Assembly (NCBI GenBank): GCA_965279735.1
Contig: OZ257260.1
Coordinates: 2,914,001 to 2,978,000, forward strand
Direction: 5' to 3'
DNA: 64,000 bases
From: CAIUGU01 sp965279735
Lineage (GTDB): Bacteria > Pseudomonadota > Gammaproteobacteria > Steroidobacterales > Steroidobacteraceae
The notes beneath the pieces are model-generated. The model worked only from the letters and a program-made list of their open reading frames with translations, was not told the origin of the DNA and did no database searches. The position numbers and the translations under genes are program-made. Below are positions 35,349-43,836 of the stretch, piece after piece (the stretch's first letter is position 1; the number at the start of each line of letters is the position of its first letter).

Positions 35349-37115
35349 ATGATGAGCCCGATTCCGACCGCTTTCCGGAAACCGCAGGGCGGAATCTCTC
35401 CCCTGCAGGAATTGGCATCGGATTCGATGCGGGGTGAACCCGAACCAGCGGATGATTTCACCGCCCCGATTCCATTGGCTGATCCCGCTACCGCCGAACT
35501 TCCTCCCATCCCGGCGATCGCCACAACCTCATCGGCGACAACGCTGAACTTTTCCGTTCAACGGGAAAAAGCAGAGCTCTCGCCGGCCGGGGACGTGGCT
35601 GCCGAGCCGTTGTCCGGCATGACTGATTCTCCAACGGCGCAATGCACACGTGATGGGGGGGGCACGCCCGAACTGGTGATCGGGCCCGGCACTCTTCTGC
35701 GGGAACGGTACCGCATCGATCGCCAGATTGGAGCCGGCGGGTTTTCGCTCATCTACAGGGCCATCGACCTACACAGGGAGACCGCTGGTTCAACGATCCA
35801 CTTCGTGGCAATAAAACTCCTGAAACCCGAATTTCGTTCACTGCCCGAAGCTTCCAATCGTCTCAAGCGCGAATTTTACCGGCTGGAAATGCTTTGCCAT
35901 CCGCATATAGGCCGCGCCCTCGATCTTGATCACGACGGCAATGTCTGGTTTCTGGCCCTTGAGCTGCTCGAGGGTCTATCCCTTTCGAGCATGTTCAGCC
36001 GGCAGACCCCGCTGGACAGACAGGTGGCGCTGCGCATCATCCAGGCCTGCGGTGAGGCGTTGGATTTTGCGCACGCACACGGAATCCTGCACTGCGACTT
36101 CAAGCCGGGAAACATACTCGTCACGCAGACTGAAGAGATCAAAGTCATCGATTTCGGTGCGGGGTTCGACCAGTTCCTGCCTTTGACAGCGACGCTGCCC
36201 AGCAGCGCGCGGAGCCATCGCCACGCAACCGCAGCGTATGCGAGTCCTGAAGCCCTCGCCGGAAAAGACCCGGACGTGCGGGATGATGTCTTCAGCTTCG
36301 CAACTGTTGTCTACGAGCTGCTCGCCGGTAAACGCCCTTACGCACCCAGGGACGCTTTCGACAAATCGACGGTTCCCACCCGACCGGCGGGGCTTACGCA
36401 TCGGCAATGGAAAATCCTGCTGGAAGCACTCTGCTTGACGGAAGCCAATCGGCTAACCTCGATACGGACCCTAACCAATGCGCTGAAGCCGCGAGCGCTT
36501 CAGGCCAGAAGATGGGTATTCATGACTGCACTGGCATGCGCTGCGGGTGCGTTCTTGTTGCTCCAGATCGAGCCGCGCTTCAATCGCGATCCGGTAATGA
36601 CCGCCAGTACCCCCACGATTGCTGCGGGTGGCGCGGCCACGAGCACACTGGTGCAGTTGGTATTCGGCGCGACAAAGCTCCTTCCTGCAGCAGCCCCCAG
36701 GCAACAAGCGGCCAGTGAAGCGAACCTACCCGCGGCAAATCCTCCGCGCAGTACTCGTGCCAGCGTTCCCTCACCCGAAGTCACTCTGGTCTCTCTGGAC
36801 CGTTCGGAGCTGATTATCACCCGTCCGACTGCAATGGCCGCGATGATCCTGCAACGCAACGGAGGGCCGGCCCGGCGCGCGCAAATTCGCTGGAGAACAA
36901 TTCCAGGGACGGCGGTTCCGGGAATCGACTACATGTCCGTAGCCGACGGGGTCGTAAACTTTGCAGACAATCAGAACATCAGCTCACTATATGTGCCTCT
37001 TCTCACCCGGGAAGACCTGACCGAGGATCGTACGTTCCAGATCGAAATAACGAGCAGTTCCCGCCAGGTCGAAGTCGGTCCCGTCGTACGTGTTACGGTT
37101 ACGATCAGAGGATAG
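35349..37115 (+). CDS. Membrane-anchored Ser/Thr protein kinase with extracytoplasmic Calx-beta domain
   Basis: A 588-residue protein. Residues 1-115 are a Pro/Ala-rich cytoplasmic lead, and a Hanks-type kinase domain fills 121-380: glycine loop IGAGGFS, Lys156 in VAIK, catalytic Asp250 in HCDFKPGN (HCD instead of HRD) and Asp268 in DFG. One helix follows (389-406). The outer part has a linker and a Calx-beta-like domain (about 490-588, with GTAVPGIDYM and the final TVTIRG). HCD marks a non-RD kinase, so activation-loop control may differ. Kinases with PASTA-type outer domains are common; a Calx-beta one is not familiar to me. A double ATG at 35349 gives two equivalent starts. Confidence 0.85.
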   Translation: MMSPIPTAFRKPQGGISPLQELASDSMRGEPEPADDFTAPIPLADPATAELPPIPAIATTSSATTLNFSVQREKAELSPAGDVAAEPLSGMTDSPTAQCTRDGGGTPELVIGPGTLLRERYRIDRQIGAGGFSLIYRAIDLHRETAGSTIHFVAIKLLKPEFRSLPEASNRLKREFYRLEMLCHPHIGRALDLDHDGNVWFLALELLEGLSLSSMFSRQTPLDRQVALRIIQACGEALDFAHAHGILHCDFKPGNILVTQTEEIKVIDFGAGFDQFLPLTATLPSSARSHRHATAAYASPEALAGKDPDVRDDVFSFATVVYELLAGKRPYAPRDAFDKSTVPTRPAGLTHRQWKILLEALCLTEANRLTSIRTLTNALKPRALQARRWVFMTALACAAGAFLLLQIEPRFNRDPVMTASTPTIAAGGAATSTLVQLVFGATKLLPAAAPRQQAASEANLPAANPPRSTRASVPSPEVTLVSLDRSELIITRPTAMAAMILQRNGGPARRAQIRWRTIPGTAVPGIDYMSVADGVVNFADNQNISSLYVPLLTREDLTEDRTFQIEITSSSRQVEVGPVVRVTVTIRG

Positions 37116-37133
37116 TTGCGAGGAGCGAATCGG

Positions 37134-37859
37134 GTGACGGTGGCAACCTTTCGATATCTGCAGCGGGAAACCGCCGAGGCGCTAATACTCGCTCCCGATG
37201 TTCCGGCAGTCGCAACAGTCCTCTGGCTGCACGGCCTGGGTGCCGACGGCTTCGACTTTGTGCCCCTCGTCCCCGAACTGCGGCTGCCGGCGAACCTGGC
37301 CGTGAAATTCATCTTTCCCCACGCCCCCGAACGACCGGTCACGGTCAACAACGGTTATGTCATGCGCGCGTGGTACGACATCAAGGTCCTGTCGAGCAGC
37401 GCACTCGCAGGTCCAGGAATGGAGGACGTTGCGGGTATCCGGCAATCGGAAATGCTCATCCGCGCCATGGTGGAAGGCGAACGGGCTGCCGGTATCAGCG
37501 CGCAGCACATCGTGATCGCCGGGTTCTCGCAGGGAGGTGCCGTCGCCCTGCAGACGGGATTGCGCTATCCCGAACGCCTGGGAGGAATTCTGGCGCTGTC
37601 CACCTACCTGCCGCTGCGCGATGCACTGGCACAGGAAGCCAGCGCAGCCAATCGCGATCTTCCCATCCTGATGTGCCATGGCACCCAGGACCCCATTGTT
37701 CCCCTCGCACTTGGCGAACGGTCGCGTGATGTCCTGTCGGGCCTCAACTATCCCATCGACTGGCGAACCTACCGGATGCAGCATCAGCTTTGCGCCGAGG
37801 AAATCGCGGATATCAGCGTGTGGTTGAACGCGCACCTGCAATCCGGGGCTACGGCTTGA
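37134..37859 (+). CDS. Carboxylesterase/phospholipase, alpha/beta hydrolase
   Basis: A serine esterase of about 241 residues in the acyl-protein thioesterase/carboxylesterase 2 family. The nucleophile lies in GFSQGGAVAL; WLHGLGADG forms the oxyanion loop; the aspartate is in HGTQDPIVP. The final histidine is expected in the motif after YRMQHQLC. The GTG start at 37134 is preferred because AGGAG stands eight bases upstream; a TTG at 37116 directly abuts the kinase stop. It may be co-transcribed with the kinase gene. The substrate is unknown. Confidence 0.88.
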   Translation: MTVATFRYLQRETAEALILAPDVPAVATVLWLHGLGADGFDFVPLVPELRLPANLAVKFIFPHAPERPVTVNNGYVMRAWYDIKVLSSSALAGPGMEDVAGIRQSEMLIRAMVEGERAAGISAQHIVIAGFSQGGAVALQTGLRYPERLGGILALSTYLPLRDALAQEASAANRDLPILMCHGTQDPIVPLALGERSRDVLSGLNYPIDWRTYRMQHQLCAEEIADISVWLNAHLQSGATA

Positions 37860-37953
37860 GGAGTAGAATCCCCCGCCGAGCGCGCCGGGCAACAGCTGCC
37901 GCCCGCGCTTCCCAAGCATCGCCTTTCATCTTCCGAGCGTGGAGGTCACATCA

Positions 37954-38670
37954 GTGGCAATTCGTGAGCAGGTCATTGAATACAAGGACGGCGATGCCGT
38001 TCTGGAAGGGGTTTTCTGTTACGACGACGCACGGGCCGGTCCTCTGCCTGTGGTGCTGATCGCGCATGCCTGGAATGGCCGGGATGAATTCGCGAGCCGG
38101 AAAGCCCATCGACTTGCGTGGCACGGCTACGCAGCCTTTGCGCTCGACATGTTCGGCAAGGGCAAGCGTGGCAAGACCGTAGAGGAATGCCAGGCACTGA
38201 TCGGACCCTTCATGGGCAATCGCGCCGCGCTGGCCACACGCATCAAATCCGCCATGACGACAGTGAACAAGCTGCCGCAGGTGGATGCACGCCGTGTTGC
38301 GGCGATCGGCTTCTGCTTCGGTGGACTGTGTGTGCTGGACCTGGCTCGCAGTGGCGCGGATATACGCGGCGTAGTCAGCTTCCACGGACTGCTGCATCCC
38401 GCCGGCCTGCCGCCGGCGAAGATCACCTCCAAGGTACTCGTGCTCCACGGCAACGACGATCCGATGGCGCCAACCGAGAACGTGGTGGCCTTTGGCAAGG
38501 AGATGACTGCAGCCAATGTCGACTGGCAGCTGCACAACTACGGCGGCACCTTGCATGCATTCACGAATCCGGAGGCAAACAGTCCCGCTGCCGGTATGGC
38601 CTACAGTTCGGCTGCAGACCGCCGCTCGTGGAAGTCACTGCTCAACTTCCTCGAGGAAGCCCTGCGCTGA
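37954..38670 (+). CDS. Dienelactone hydrolase family protein
   Basis: An alpha/beta hydrolase of 238 residues with the dienelactone hydrolase nucleophile Cys in GFCFGGLCVLDLARSG, an aspartate in HGNDDPMAP and the histidine in LHAFTNPEA. The GTG start at 37954 is supported by GGAGG eight bases upstream; another GTG at 37939 is less well placed. Many such genes lie outside any chlorocatechol pathway, as here, so a general lactone or ester hydrolase is more likely than a true dienelactone enzyme. Confidence 0.88.
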   Translation: MAIREQVIEYKDGDAVLEGVFCYDDARAGPLPVVLIAHAWNGRDEFASRKAHRLAWHGYAAFALDMFGKGKRGKTVEECQALIGPFMGNRAALATRIKSAMTTVNKLPQVDARRVAAIGFCFGGLCVLDLARSGADIRGVVSFHGLLHPAGLPPAKITSKVLVLHGNDDPMAPTENVVAFGKEMTAANVDWQLHNYGGTLHAFTNPEANSPAAGMAYSSAADRRSWKSLLNFLEEALR

Positions 38671-38677
38671 AATCGGC

Positions 38678-39595
38678 CTATGACGCTGCGATGTTCCGGC
38701 GTCGCAGTCCGTCCAGCGCATAGATGGCAAGCGCCAACCAGATCAGCCCATAGCTGATGGCCTGCGTCCGCGTGAACGCTTCATGGAAGATGAAGATCCC
38801 GAGCAGGATCTGGATCGACGGACCGATGTACTGGATCAACCCGATCGTCGAGTACGGGATGCGACGCGCCCCGTAAGAAAACAGGCTCAAGGGCACTGCT
38901 GTAATCAGCCCGCTCGCGACGAGGAGCAGCAGGATGTGTGCGTCCGAGTTTCCGGCAATGCCAATCCCCGTCACTTCGCACCAGATGAGATAAGCCACGC
39001 CCAACGGCGCGAGCAGCAGGGTCTCCGCTGCGAGGCCCTCGATGGCCTCCACGGGAATCACCTTGCGGATCCAGCCGTAGAGACAGAACGAAGTCCCGAC
39101 GGTGAGGGCAATCCAGGGCGGACGGCCCTGCATGACAGTCAGGTACAGAACTCCTGCAGCAGCAATGCCCACCGCAGCCCATCGCGCCGGAGTAAGGCGC
39201 TCGGAGAGGAAGAGCACGCCCAGCGCCACATTCATGAGCGGGTTGATGAAGTAACCCAGGCTGGACTCGACGACATGACCATTGGTCACTGCCCAGGTAA
39301 ACACGCCCCAGTTGACGCTGATGAGGATGGCCGAAGCAGCCAGCCGCCAGCGGGTCGCAGGATTCGCGAGAGCCACCCACACCGGTGCAAGGCCTCTCCT
39401 GATCCAGAGCCACAGGACGACCATCACGCAGCACCAGACCATGCGATGAACCGTGATCTGGAAGGCAGACAGCCCGACCAGCAGGTGCAGATACAGCGGC
39501 AACAGGCCCCAGATGGCATGAGCAGCCACCGCTGCTGCAAAGCCATTGCGGGCTTTGCGCTCTGCGGAGAGAGCCGCTGTGGACTGATCAATCAT
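38678..39595 (-). CDS. rarD: EamA family permease, RarD type
   Basis: An inner-membrane transporter of about 305 residues with ten predicted helices, arranged as two EamA repeats. The signature HAIWGLLPLYLHLLVG near the start and the LGYFINPLMNVALGVLFLSERL segment in the middle identify RarD, whose substrate is not known (it has been linked to chloramphenicol resistance only by similarity). The start at 39595 (MIDQSTA) is chosen by comparison with the usual short N terminus; ATGs at 39616 and 39634 are also in frame and none has a good ribosome site. Confidence 0.85.
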   Translation of the reverse strand: MIDQSTAALSAERKARNGFAAAVAAHAIWGLLPLYLHLLVGLSAFQITVHRMVWCCVMVVLWLWIRRGLAPVWVALANPATRWRLAASAILISVNWGVFTWAVTNGHVVESSLGYFINPLMNVALGVLFLSERLTPARWAAVGIAAAGVLYLTVMQGRPPWIALTVGTSFCLYGWIRKVIPVEAIEGLAAETLLLAPLGVAYLIWCEVTGIGIAGNSDAHILLLLVASGLITAVPLSLFSYGARRIPYSTIGLIQYIGPSIQILLGIFIFHEAFTRTQAISYGLIWLALAIYALDGLRRRNIAAS

Positions 39596-39691
39596 CGGTG
39601 GGCCGGTGGCAGCCATGGCCCGGCATGATCGCATCTTTTCAACTCAGGAGCCCCGGCGACTCGCGGGCGATGCCGACCTGGATTCCGCGTC

Positions 39692-40294
39692 TCAGCGACG
39701 CCGTCGCCAGAACTGCAGCAGGACAAACCCTGCCGCCATGCCGCCCAGGTGAGCGAAATGTGCGACGCCTTGCTGGGTGCCTGTCACGCCCAGCACGAGT
39801 TCCATCACGCCGTACAGGGTTACGAACAACCAGGCCGGCATGGGGATGGGCGGGAACAGGAGCATCAACTTGCGGTGCGGAAACGCCATTCCGAATGCCA
39901 TGAGAATGCCGAACACCCCGCCGGAAGCACCGATGGTCGGGAAAGGTTCGCGCCCCATCATCTGCATCACGATCAGTTGCGCGATCGCAGCGCCGATCAC
40001 GCAGACGAGGTAGTAGACAACGAACCTTCTGGCGCCTAACAGCCGCTCGATCTCCGATCCGAACATGTAAAGGGCAAACATGTTGAAGAACAGATGCGTC
40101 CAGCCACCATGCAGGAAGGCGTAGCTGACCAGCTGCCAGATCTCGAAAGGCGGGGCATCGCCGTACAGACCGGAACCGAACGGCCACAGCGCAAAGCCCA
40201 CGATCAGCTGGCTGCCCGTCAGCAGTTGCAGTCCATACACCAGGACATTGGCAATGATCAGAAGCCGGGTGACGGGTGCGAGTTGCTGGAACAT
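39692..40294 (-). CDS. Rhomboid family intramembrane serine protease
   Basis: A 200-residue six-helix protease that cleaves membrane segments. The catalytic serine is in GASGGVFGILMAFG. The WTHLFFNMFALYMFG segment (with the HxxxN oxyanion residues) precedes it, and the catalytic histidine in VAHFAHLGGMAAGF follows in the sixth helix. The start at 40294 (MFQQLAPVT) matches the usual family N terminus better than the frame opening at 40330. It is a single gene; the substrate is unknown. Confidence 0.92.
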   Translation of the reverse strand: MFQQLAPVTRLLIIANVLVYGLQLLTGSQLIVGFALWPFGSGLYGDAPPFEIWQLVSYAFLHGGWTHLFFNMFALYMFGSEIERLLGARRFVVYYLVCVIGAAIAQLIVMQMMGREPFPTIGASGGVFGILMAFGMAFPHRKLMLLFPPIPMPAWLFVTLYGVMELVLGVTGTQQGVAHFAHLGGMAAGFVLLQFWRRRR

Positions 40295-40363
40295 GAGTGC
40301 GTCTATAGGGGCGCGAGGCCGAAGACGCAAGTCTACGGGGCTATTTGCCCGGGAGCATAGCCG

Positions 40364-40999
40364 TTACCAGCGGAGGACACGCCCTCCGACTGCTGCTGCC
40401 ACGGCGGTGACGATGCCGATGGCCAGCGAGTACCACACGACCACGAAAAGCGGACTGTCATCATCGCAATGCAGGGCATACATCGTCGCCGCGATGCTGG
40501 CCGAGAGCAGCCCGCAGATGGCTCCGGCCAGTCGTGGACGGGTCGGGGCACCGCGCTTGAGGGCCATAAACAAAGCCACCAGGGGCGCGATCGACAGCAG
40601 CGGAATTGCTGTCAGACAGATCGCTGCATTCGAGCCGACCAGATTTTCTGCCCAGGTCGATGTGGGGAGTACGAACAGCTCTACCAATACGCCAGCGAGA
40701 ATCAACACCGGACCTGCGCCGAGTGTCCATGAGCGGTGTGTACTCCCCGCCGGCTTTGCCAGCTGCACGAGCAAGGGCGCCGCCGTGATCACTACAGCCA
40801 GGGTCACGACGAACTTGAAAGGAAACCGCACCGTGGCAATCGCCTCGTTGATGTCCGGTCGCCAGCCGATCGACAGGAGAAACGCCACGAACGAAATCAC
40901 TGCTCCAGCCATTGCAGCGAGTGCGATGGTGCGCTTGACCGGATTCAAGCCAAGCGACTGGTCGGCGGCCAGCGCCGCGATGAGGTCATTCGTTTTCAT
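40364..40999 (-). CDS. NrsF-type membrane anti-sigma factor (DUF1109)
   Basis: A 211-residue protein with six predicted membrane helices and a short cytoplasmic N terminus (MKTNDLIAALAADQSLGLNP), the pattern of NrsF/DUF1109. It holds its cognate ECF sigma factor at the membrane until a signal, in Caulobacter linked to metals, releases it. Two cysteines occur on predicted loops (AICLTA, LHCDDDSP), and the second, next to an acidic cluster, is a plausible metal sensor. It overlaps the sigma gene by four bases. The NrsF assignment rests on topology, position and motif resemblance. Confidence 0.85.
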   Translation of the reverse strand: MKTNDLIAALAADQSLGLNPVKRTIALAAMAGAVISFVAFLLSIGWRPDINEAIATVRFPFKFVVTLAVVITAAPLLVQLAKPAGSTHRSWTLGAGPVLILAGVLVELFVLPTSTWAENLVGSNAAICLTAIPLLSIAPLVALFMALKRGAPTRPRLAGAICGLLSASIAATMYALHCDDDSPLFVVVWYSLAIGIVTAVAAAVGGRVLRW

Positions 41000-41559
41000 G
41001 GCTTCACTACAACCTGCCGGTAGCGCTCGGCCAGCAATTTGAGACTGCGATGCAGGGTCACCCGGACAGAGACTTCCGTCATTCCCAGCCGTTCGGCTGT
41101 CTCGCGCACTGAATGGCCGTCGATGGAGATCGAACGGACGATATCCAGCTGGCGGCCTGCAAGCTGTCCGAGGACCGTTTCCACATCCTGCTGCCCGGAG
41201 CCGTCGTTACCCATGTCATCCGCCAGACTGTCGGCAAGATCGTCGATCTGCACATTGACGCGGCGGCCCTTGCGTCGCAGACAATCGACCAGCTTGTAGC
41301 GCGCAATCGCAGTCACCCACGGACCCACGGATTTCGTACTGTCCCAGGTGCCGCGCTTGAGATGAATGGCCAGCAAAGTTTCCTGCACGACGTCCTCGAC
41401 CTCCGCGTTGCCCGCCCCGAAACGTTCGAATCCACGCCTCGCGATCACGCGCAGCGCAGGAGCCAGCGACTCGAGCAGTTGCCGATACGCCTGCTGATCG
41501 CCAGCGACGGCGGCGTGCATGAGCGCAGTCCATTCCTGTTCGCGTTCGACCCGATCCAC
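40996..41559 (-). CDS. ECF sigma factor (SigF-type) of the bufferin locus
   Basis: A small sigma-70 factor with region 2 (VEDVVQETLLAIHLKRGTWD) and region 4 (GHSVRETAERLGMTEVSVRVTLHRSLKLL), about 187 residues from the start used here. The first in-frame GTG at 41583 overlaps the -10 element of its own predicted promoter (41574-41580) and cannot be the start of a message from that promoter. The next GTG, at 41559, leaves a very short leader with GGGGA just in front. ATG 41520 is another possibility but cuts into the conserved first helix. It is cotranscribed with the NrsF anti-sigma gene. Confidence 0.85.
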   Translation of the reverse strand: MDRVEREQEWTALMHAAVAGDQQAYRQLLESLAPALRVIARRGFERFGAGNAEVEDVVQETLLAIHLKRGTWDSTKSVGPWVTAIARYKLVDCLRRKGRRVNVQIDDLADSLADDMGNDGSGQQDVETVLGQLAGRQLDIVRSISIDGHSVRETAERLGMTEVSVRVTLHRSLKLLAERYRQVVVKP

Positions 41560-41573
41560 AGATCCCCACTGGG

Positions 41574-41603
41574 TTATTCGCACGTCCGGCCCGTATTGTT
41601 ACA
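41574..41603 (-). promoter_or_regulatory. ECF promoter of the sigma/anti-sigma operon
   Basis: On the minus strand, TGTAACA (41603-41597) and CGAATAA (41580-41574) are separated by exactly 16 bases. This matches the GTAAC-16-CGAA pattern I recall for SigF of Caulobacter, and the twin site 67 bases away has the same spacing. Confidence 0.65.
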
Positions 41604-41670
41604 GGAACTCCGCAATAAAGCGCAGGCAGGAGAATACCCACCCGTTGACACGCATTTCCTTCGCAACGGC

Positions 41671-41700
41671 TGTAACGAAACCGTCGCAGCCAGCGACGTA
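41671..41700 (+). promoter_or_regulatory. ECF promoter of the bufferin operon
   Basis: TGTAACG (41671-41677), a 16-base spacer and CGACGTA (41694-41700) mirror the divergent site at 41574-41603. The predicted transcript would begin near 41707, leaving a leader of about 43 bases with AAGGAG in front of the bufA start. Confidence 0.65.
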
Positions 41701-41749
41701 GTGATCATGGGCCAGACTGATCGGCCTGTATCACCAAAGGAGTTTCGTC

Positions 41750-42064
41750 ATGTTGAACCGTCGCATCGTCAATGTCGCACTCATCAGCTCGCTGGCTACC
41801 GCCATCGCTGCCATCAGCGTTTCGCACGCTGCCGGTCCGATGCCGCCCCCGACCGCCGATCAGGAAAAGTGTTTCGGTATCGCCCTCAAGGGCAAGAACG
41901 ATTGCAAGGCAGGCGCAGGCACGACTTGCGCCGGCACCTCAACCGTCGACTACCAGGGCAATGCATTCAAGGTTGTCCCGAAGGGCACCTGCACGACCAT
42001 GAAATTGCCGGGCGACCGGATGGGCTCCATGAGCGAACTGATGCGGGACATGCCCGCCAAGTGA
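41750..42064 (+). CDS. bufA: Bufferin precursor peptide (DUF2282, BufA1 type)
   Basis: A 104-residue exported peptide. The signal peptide ends at about SHAAG (cleavage near residue 27). Four cysteines remain, at positions 41, 52, 60 and 81 (KCFGIA, NDCKAG, TTCAGT, GTCTTM), the layout of DUF2282 proteins. These are now known as bufferins, copper-binding peptides in which cysteines are converted to thiooxazole rings by a DUF692 enzyme. The ribosome site AAGGAG is strong, in line with high expression. Divergent sigma/NrsF genes and a matching ECF promoter point to metal-induced expression. Confidence 0.9.
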   Translation: MLNRRIVNVALISSLATAIAAISVSHAAGPMPPPTADQEKCFGIALKGKNDCKAGAGTTCAGTSTVDYQGNAFKVVPKGTCTTMKLPGDRMGSMSELMRDMPAK

Positions 42065-42078
42065 GCTAGTTGTTGGAC

Positions 42079-42111
42079 GCAGCTCCCTCCTCATCTGCAG
42101 GAGGGAGCTGC
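42079..42111 (+). other. Perfect hairpin between bufA and bufB
   Basis: GCAGCTCCCTCCT (42079-42091) pairs with AGGAGGGAGCTGC (42099-42111), a 13-bp perfect stem with a 7-base loop. There is no U-run after it, so it is not a normal terminator. It would block 3' decay of the bufA part of the message and so raise peptide output over maturase output, as intercistronic hairpins do in other peptide operons. That role is inference. Confidence 0.7.
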
Positions 42112-42145
42112 TGCTACAGACAGGCACCTTTCCGAGACGCTGTTC

Positions 42146-43042
42146 ATGGCCACCGAACGCTCTTCCAATACATCGTCCGTCCCGTCGCGAGCTGGCGTGA
42201 GCCTGAAATCGGAACACTACGCTTCGATACTCGCGGATGTTCCCGATGTCGGCTTCTTCGAAGTGCACGCTGAAAATTTCATGGGCGCAGGCGGCCCACC
42301 CCATCGCTATCTGGAAGCGATCCGGTCGCGCTACCCGCTGTCGATCCACGGCGTAGGTCTTTCGCTGGGATCAGAACGTCCGCTCGATCGCACACACCTG
42401 CAGCGGCTGAAAACCCTGCTTTCCCGGTATGAGCCAGGGCTGTTCTCGGAACATCTCGCCTGGTCTACGCACGACAGCGGTTATCTCAGCGATCTGCTCC
42501 CCCTGCCTTACACGCAGGACACGCTCGACCAGGTCTGTTTCCATATCGATCAGGTGCAGGAAGCGTTGCAACGCCAGCTCCTGCTCGAGAATCCGTCAAC
42601 GTATGTAACGTTCACCTCGAGCACCTTCACTGAAAATGGTTTTCTGGCGTCTGTCGCCACCCGAACGGGCTGCCAGCTGCTTCTGGACGTCAACAATATC
42701 CACGTCTCGGCAGTCAATCATGGTTGCAACCCGCAGGCGTGGCTCGATTCGTTTCCTTTCCAGCACGTCGCCGAAATACACCTCGCGGGCTTCGCCGAAA
42801 CACGGGATGACGCTGGTGGCAGGCTGTTGATAGACGATCACGGCTCTGTCGTCCATGCAGACGTGTGGGATCTGTACTCGCGCGCACTGATGCGTACAGG
42901 GCCGGTTCCAACGCTCATTGAATGGGACAACGACGTTCCCGCGTGGGAGCGGTTGCACGCTGAATCTGCAAAAGCGCAGAACATTCTTTGCAGCCTGCCT
43001 CGTCAATCAGCGGCGGAGGTGCGTCATGCAGCCCTGGGCTGA
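42146..43042 (+). CDS. bufB: MNIO-family bufferin maturase (DUF692)
   Basis: A multinuclear non-heme iron oxidase of 298 residues that modifies precursor cysteines. The TIM-barrel start AGVSLKSEHYASILADVPD, then HAENFMGAGG and SIHGVGLSLGS, then LLENPSTYVTF and LLLDVNNIHVSAVNHG with metal-binding residues, and the late EIHLAGFAE and LIEWDNDVP segments are all recognisable. It probably needs the bufC product to recognise the peptide. It lies 81 bases after bufA with a hairpin between, and its last 17 bases overlap bufC. Confidence 0.93.
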   Translation: MATERSSNTSSVPSRAGVSLKSEHYASILADVPDVGFFEVHAENFMGAGGPPHRYLEAIRSRYPLSIHGVGLSLGSERPLDRTHLQRLKTLLSRYEPGLFSEHLAWSTHDSGYLSDLLPLPYTQDTLDQVCFHIDQVQEALQRQLLLENPSTYVTFTSSTFTENGFLASVATRTGCQLLLDVNNIHVSAVNHGCNPQAWLDSFPFQHVAEIHLAGFAETRDDAGGRLLIDDHGSVVHADVWDLYSRALMRTGPVPTLIEWDNDVPAWERLHAESAKAQNILCSLPRQSAAEVRHAALG

Positions 43043-43805
43043 ATTGCAGTCGGCTTTTGCGGCCGCAGTCATGGATCCCGCGAAGCCAGTGCCGGACGGC
43101 ATGACTGGACTCAATGGCAAGCATGCTGGTGGGCGCTTCGCGGTCTACCGCAACAATGTAATGACCAGCCTGGTCGAGGCGTTGCAGGATCGCTTCCCCA
43201 CTACGACCCGCCTCGTAGGGGAGGAATTCTTTCGCGCAATGGCTCGCGTTTACGTTGCCGGCTCCCTGCCCCGCTCACCTCTCCTGCTGGAATACGGCGC
43301 TACCTTTCCGGATTTCATTGCAGACTTTGACCCCGCAGGATCCGTCCCTTATCTCGCCGATGTTGCCCGGCTCGAGGCAGCCTGGAGCGAGGCCTATCAC
43401 GCTGCCGACGCAGTGTCTCTTGATGCCGCCGCTTTGCACGCGGCGAATCCGGAAGAACTGGGCAGCGCGTCGATCGAATTGCATCCGTCGCTCAGACTCG
43501 TTCGCTCGAGTTACCCGGTCGCCGCCCTCTGGCAAGCGCACCAGCGGGAAAGTGTTGAACCGATACTCGAGTGGCAAGCCGAAGACGTACTGATTCTCCG
43601 TCCCGATGCTTCGGTTTCATTGCAGACCCTTTCAGGGGGCGTTTACGAATTCATCGCTGCTGTTCTGGAACAGCAAAGCATTCTGGAAGCAGGTGAAGCT
43701 GCGTTGGCTGTTGCGCCGCAGTTCAAACTCGGACACTGCCTGGTCGAACTGTTTGCGACAGGGGCAATCGTCGCACTCAAGCCAGCATCGTCAGACACCG
43801 TCTGA
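43026..43805 (+). CDS. bufC: Bufferin maturase partner (DUF2063)
   Basis: A 259-residue protein with an N-terminal DNA-binding-like DUF2063 domain (about 1-95: WAELQSAFAAAVMDP, RFAVYRNNVMTSLVEALQDRFP, LVGEEFFRAMARVYV) and a C-terminal domain that probably recognises the substrate peptide. DUF2063 proteins are obligate companions of DUF692 enzymes. The start at 43026 lies inside the end of bufB (17-base overlap), typical for tightly coupled subunits. Confidence 0.9.
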   Translation: MQPWAELQSAFAAAVMDPAKPVPDGMTGLNGKHAGGRFAVYRNNVMTSLVEALQDRFPTTTRLVGEEFFRAMARVYVAGSLPRSPLLLEYGATFPDFIADFDPAGSVPYLADVARLEAAWSEAYHAADAVSLDAAALHAANPEELGSASIELHPSLRLVRSSYPVAALWQAHQRESVEPILEWQAEDVLILRPDASVSLQTLSGGVYEFIAAVLEQQSILEAGEAALAVAPQFKLGHCLVELFATGAIVALKPASSDTV

Positions 43806-43836
43806 ATACATTCCTCAGCGAACCGGGACTCTCATC

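Noticed and set aside
41560..41583. GTG 41583 as start of the ECF sigma gene
   Set aside because: The codon overlaps the predicted -10 element of the gene's own promoter, so the transcript would begin after it.
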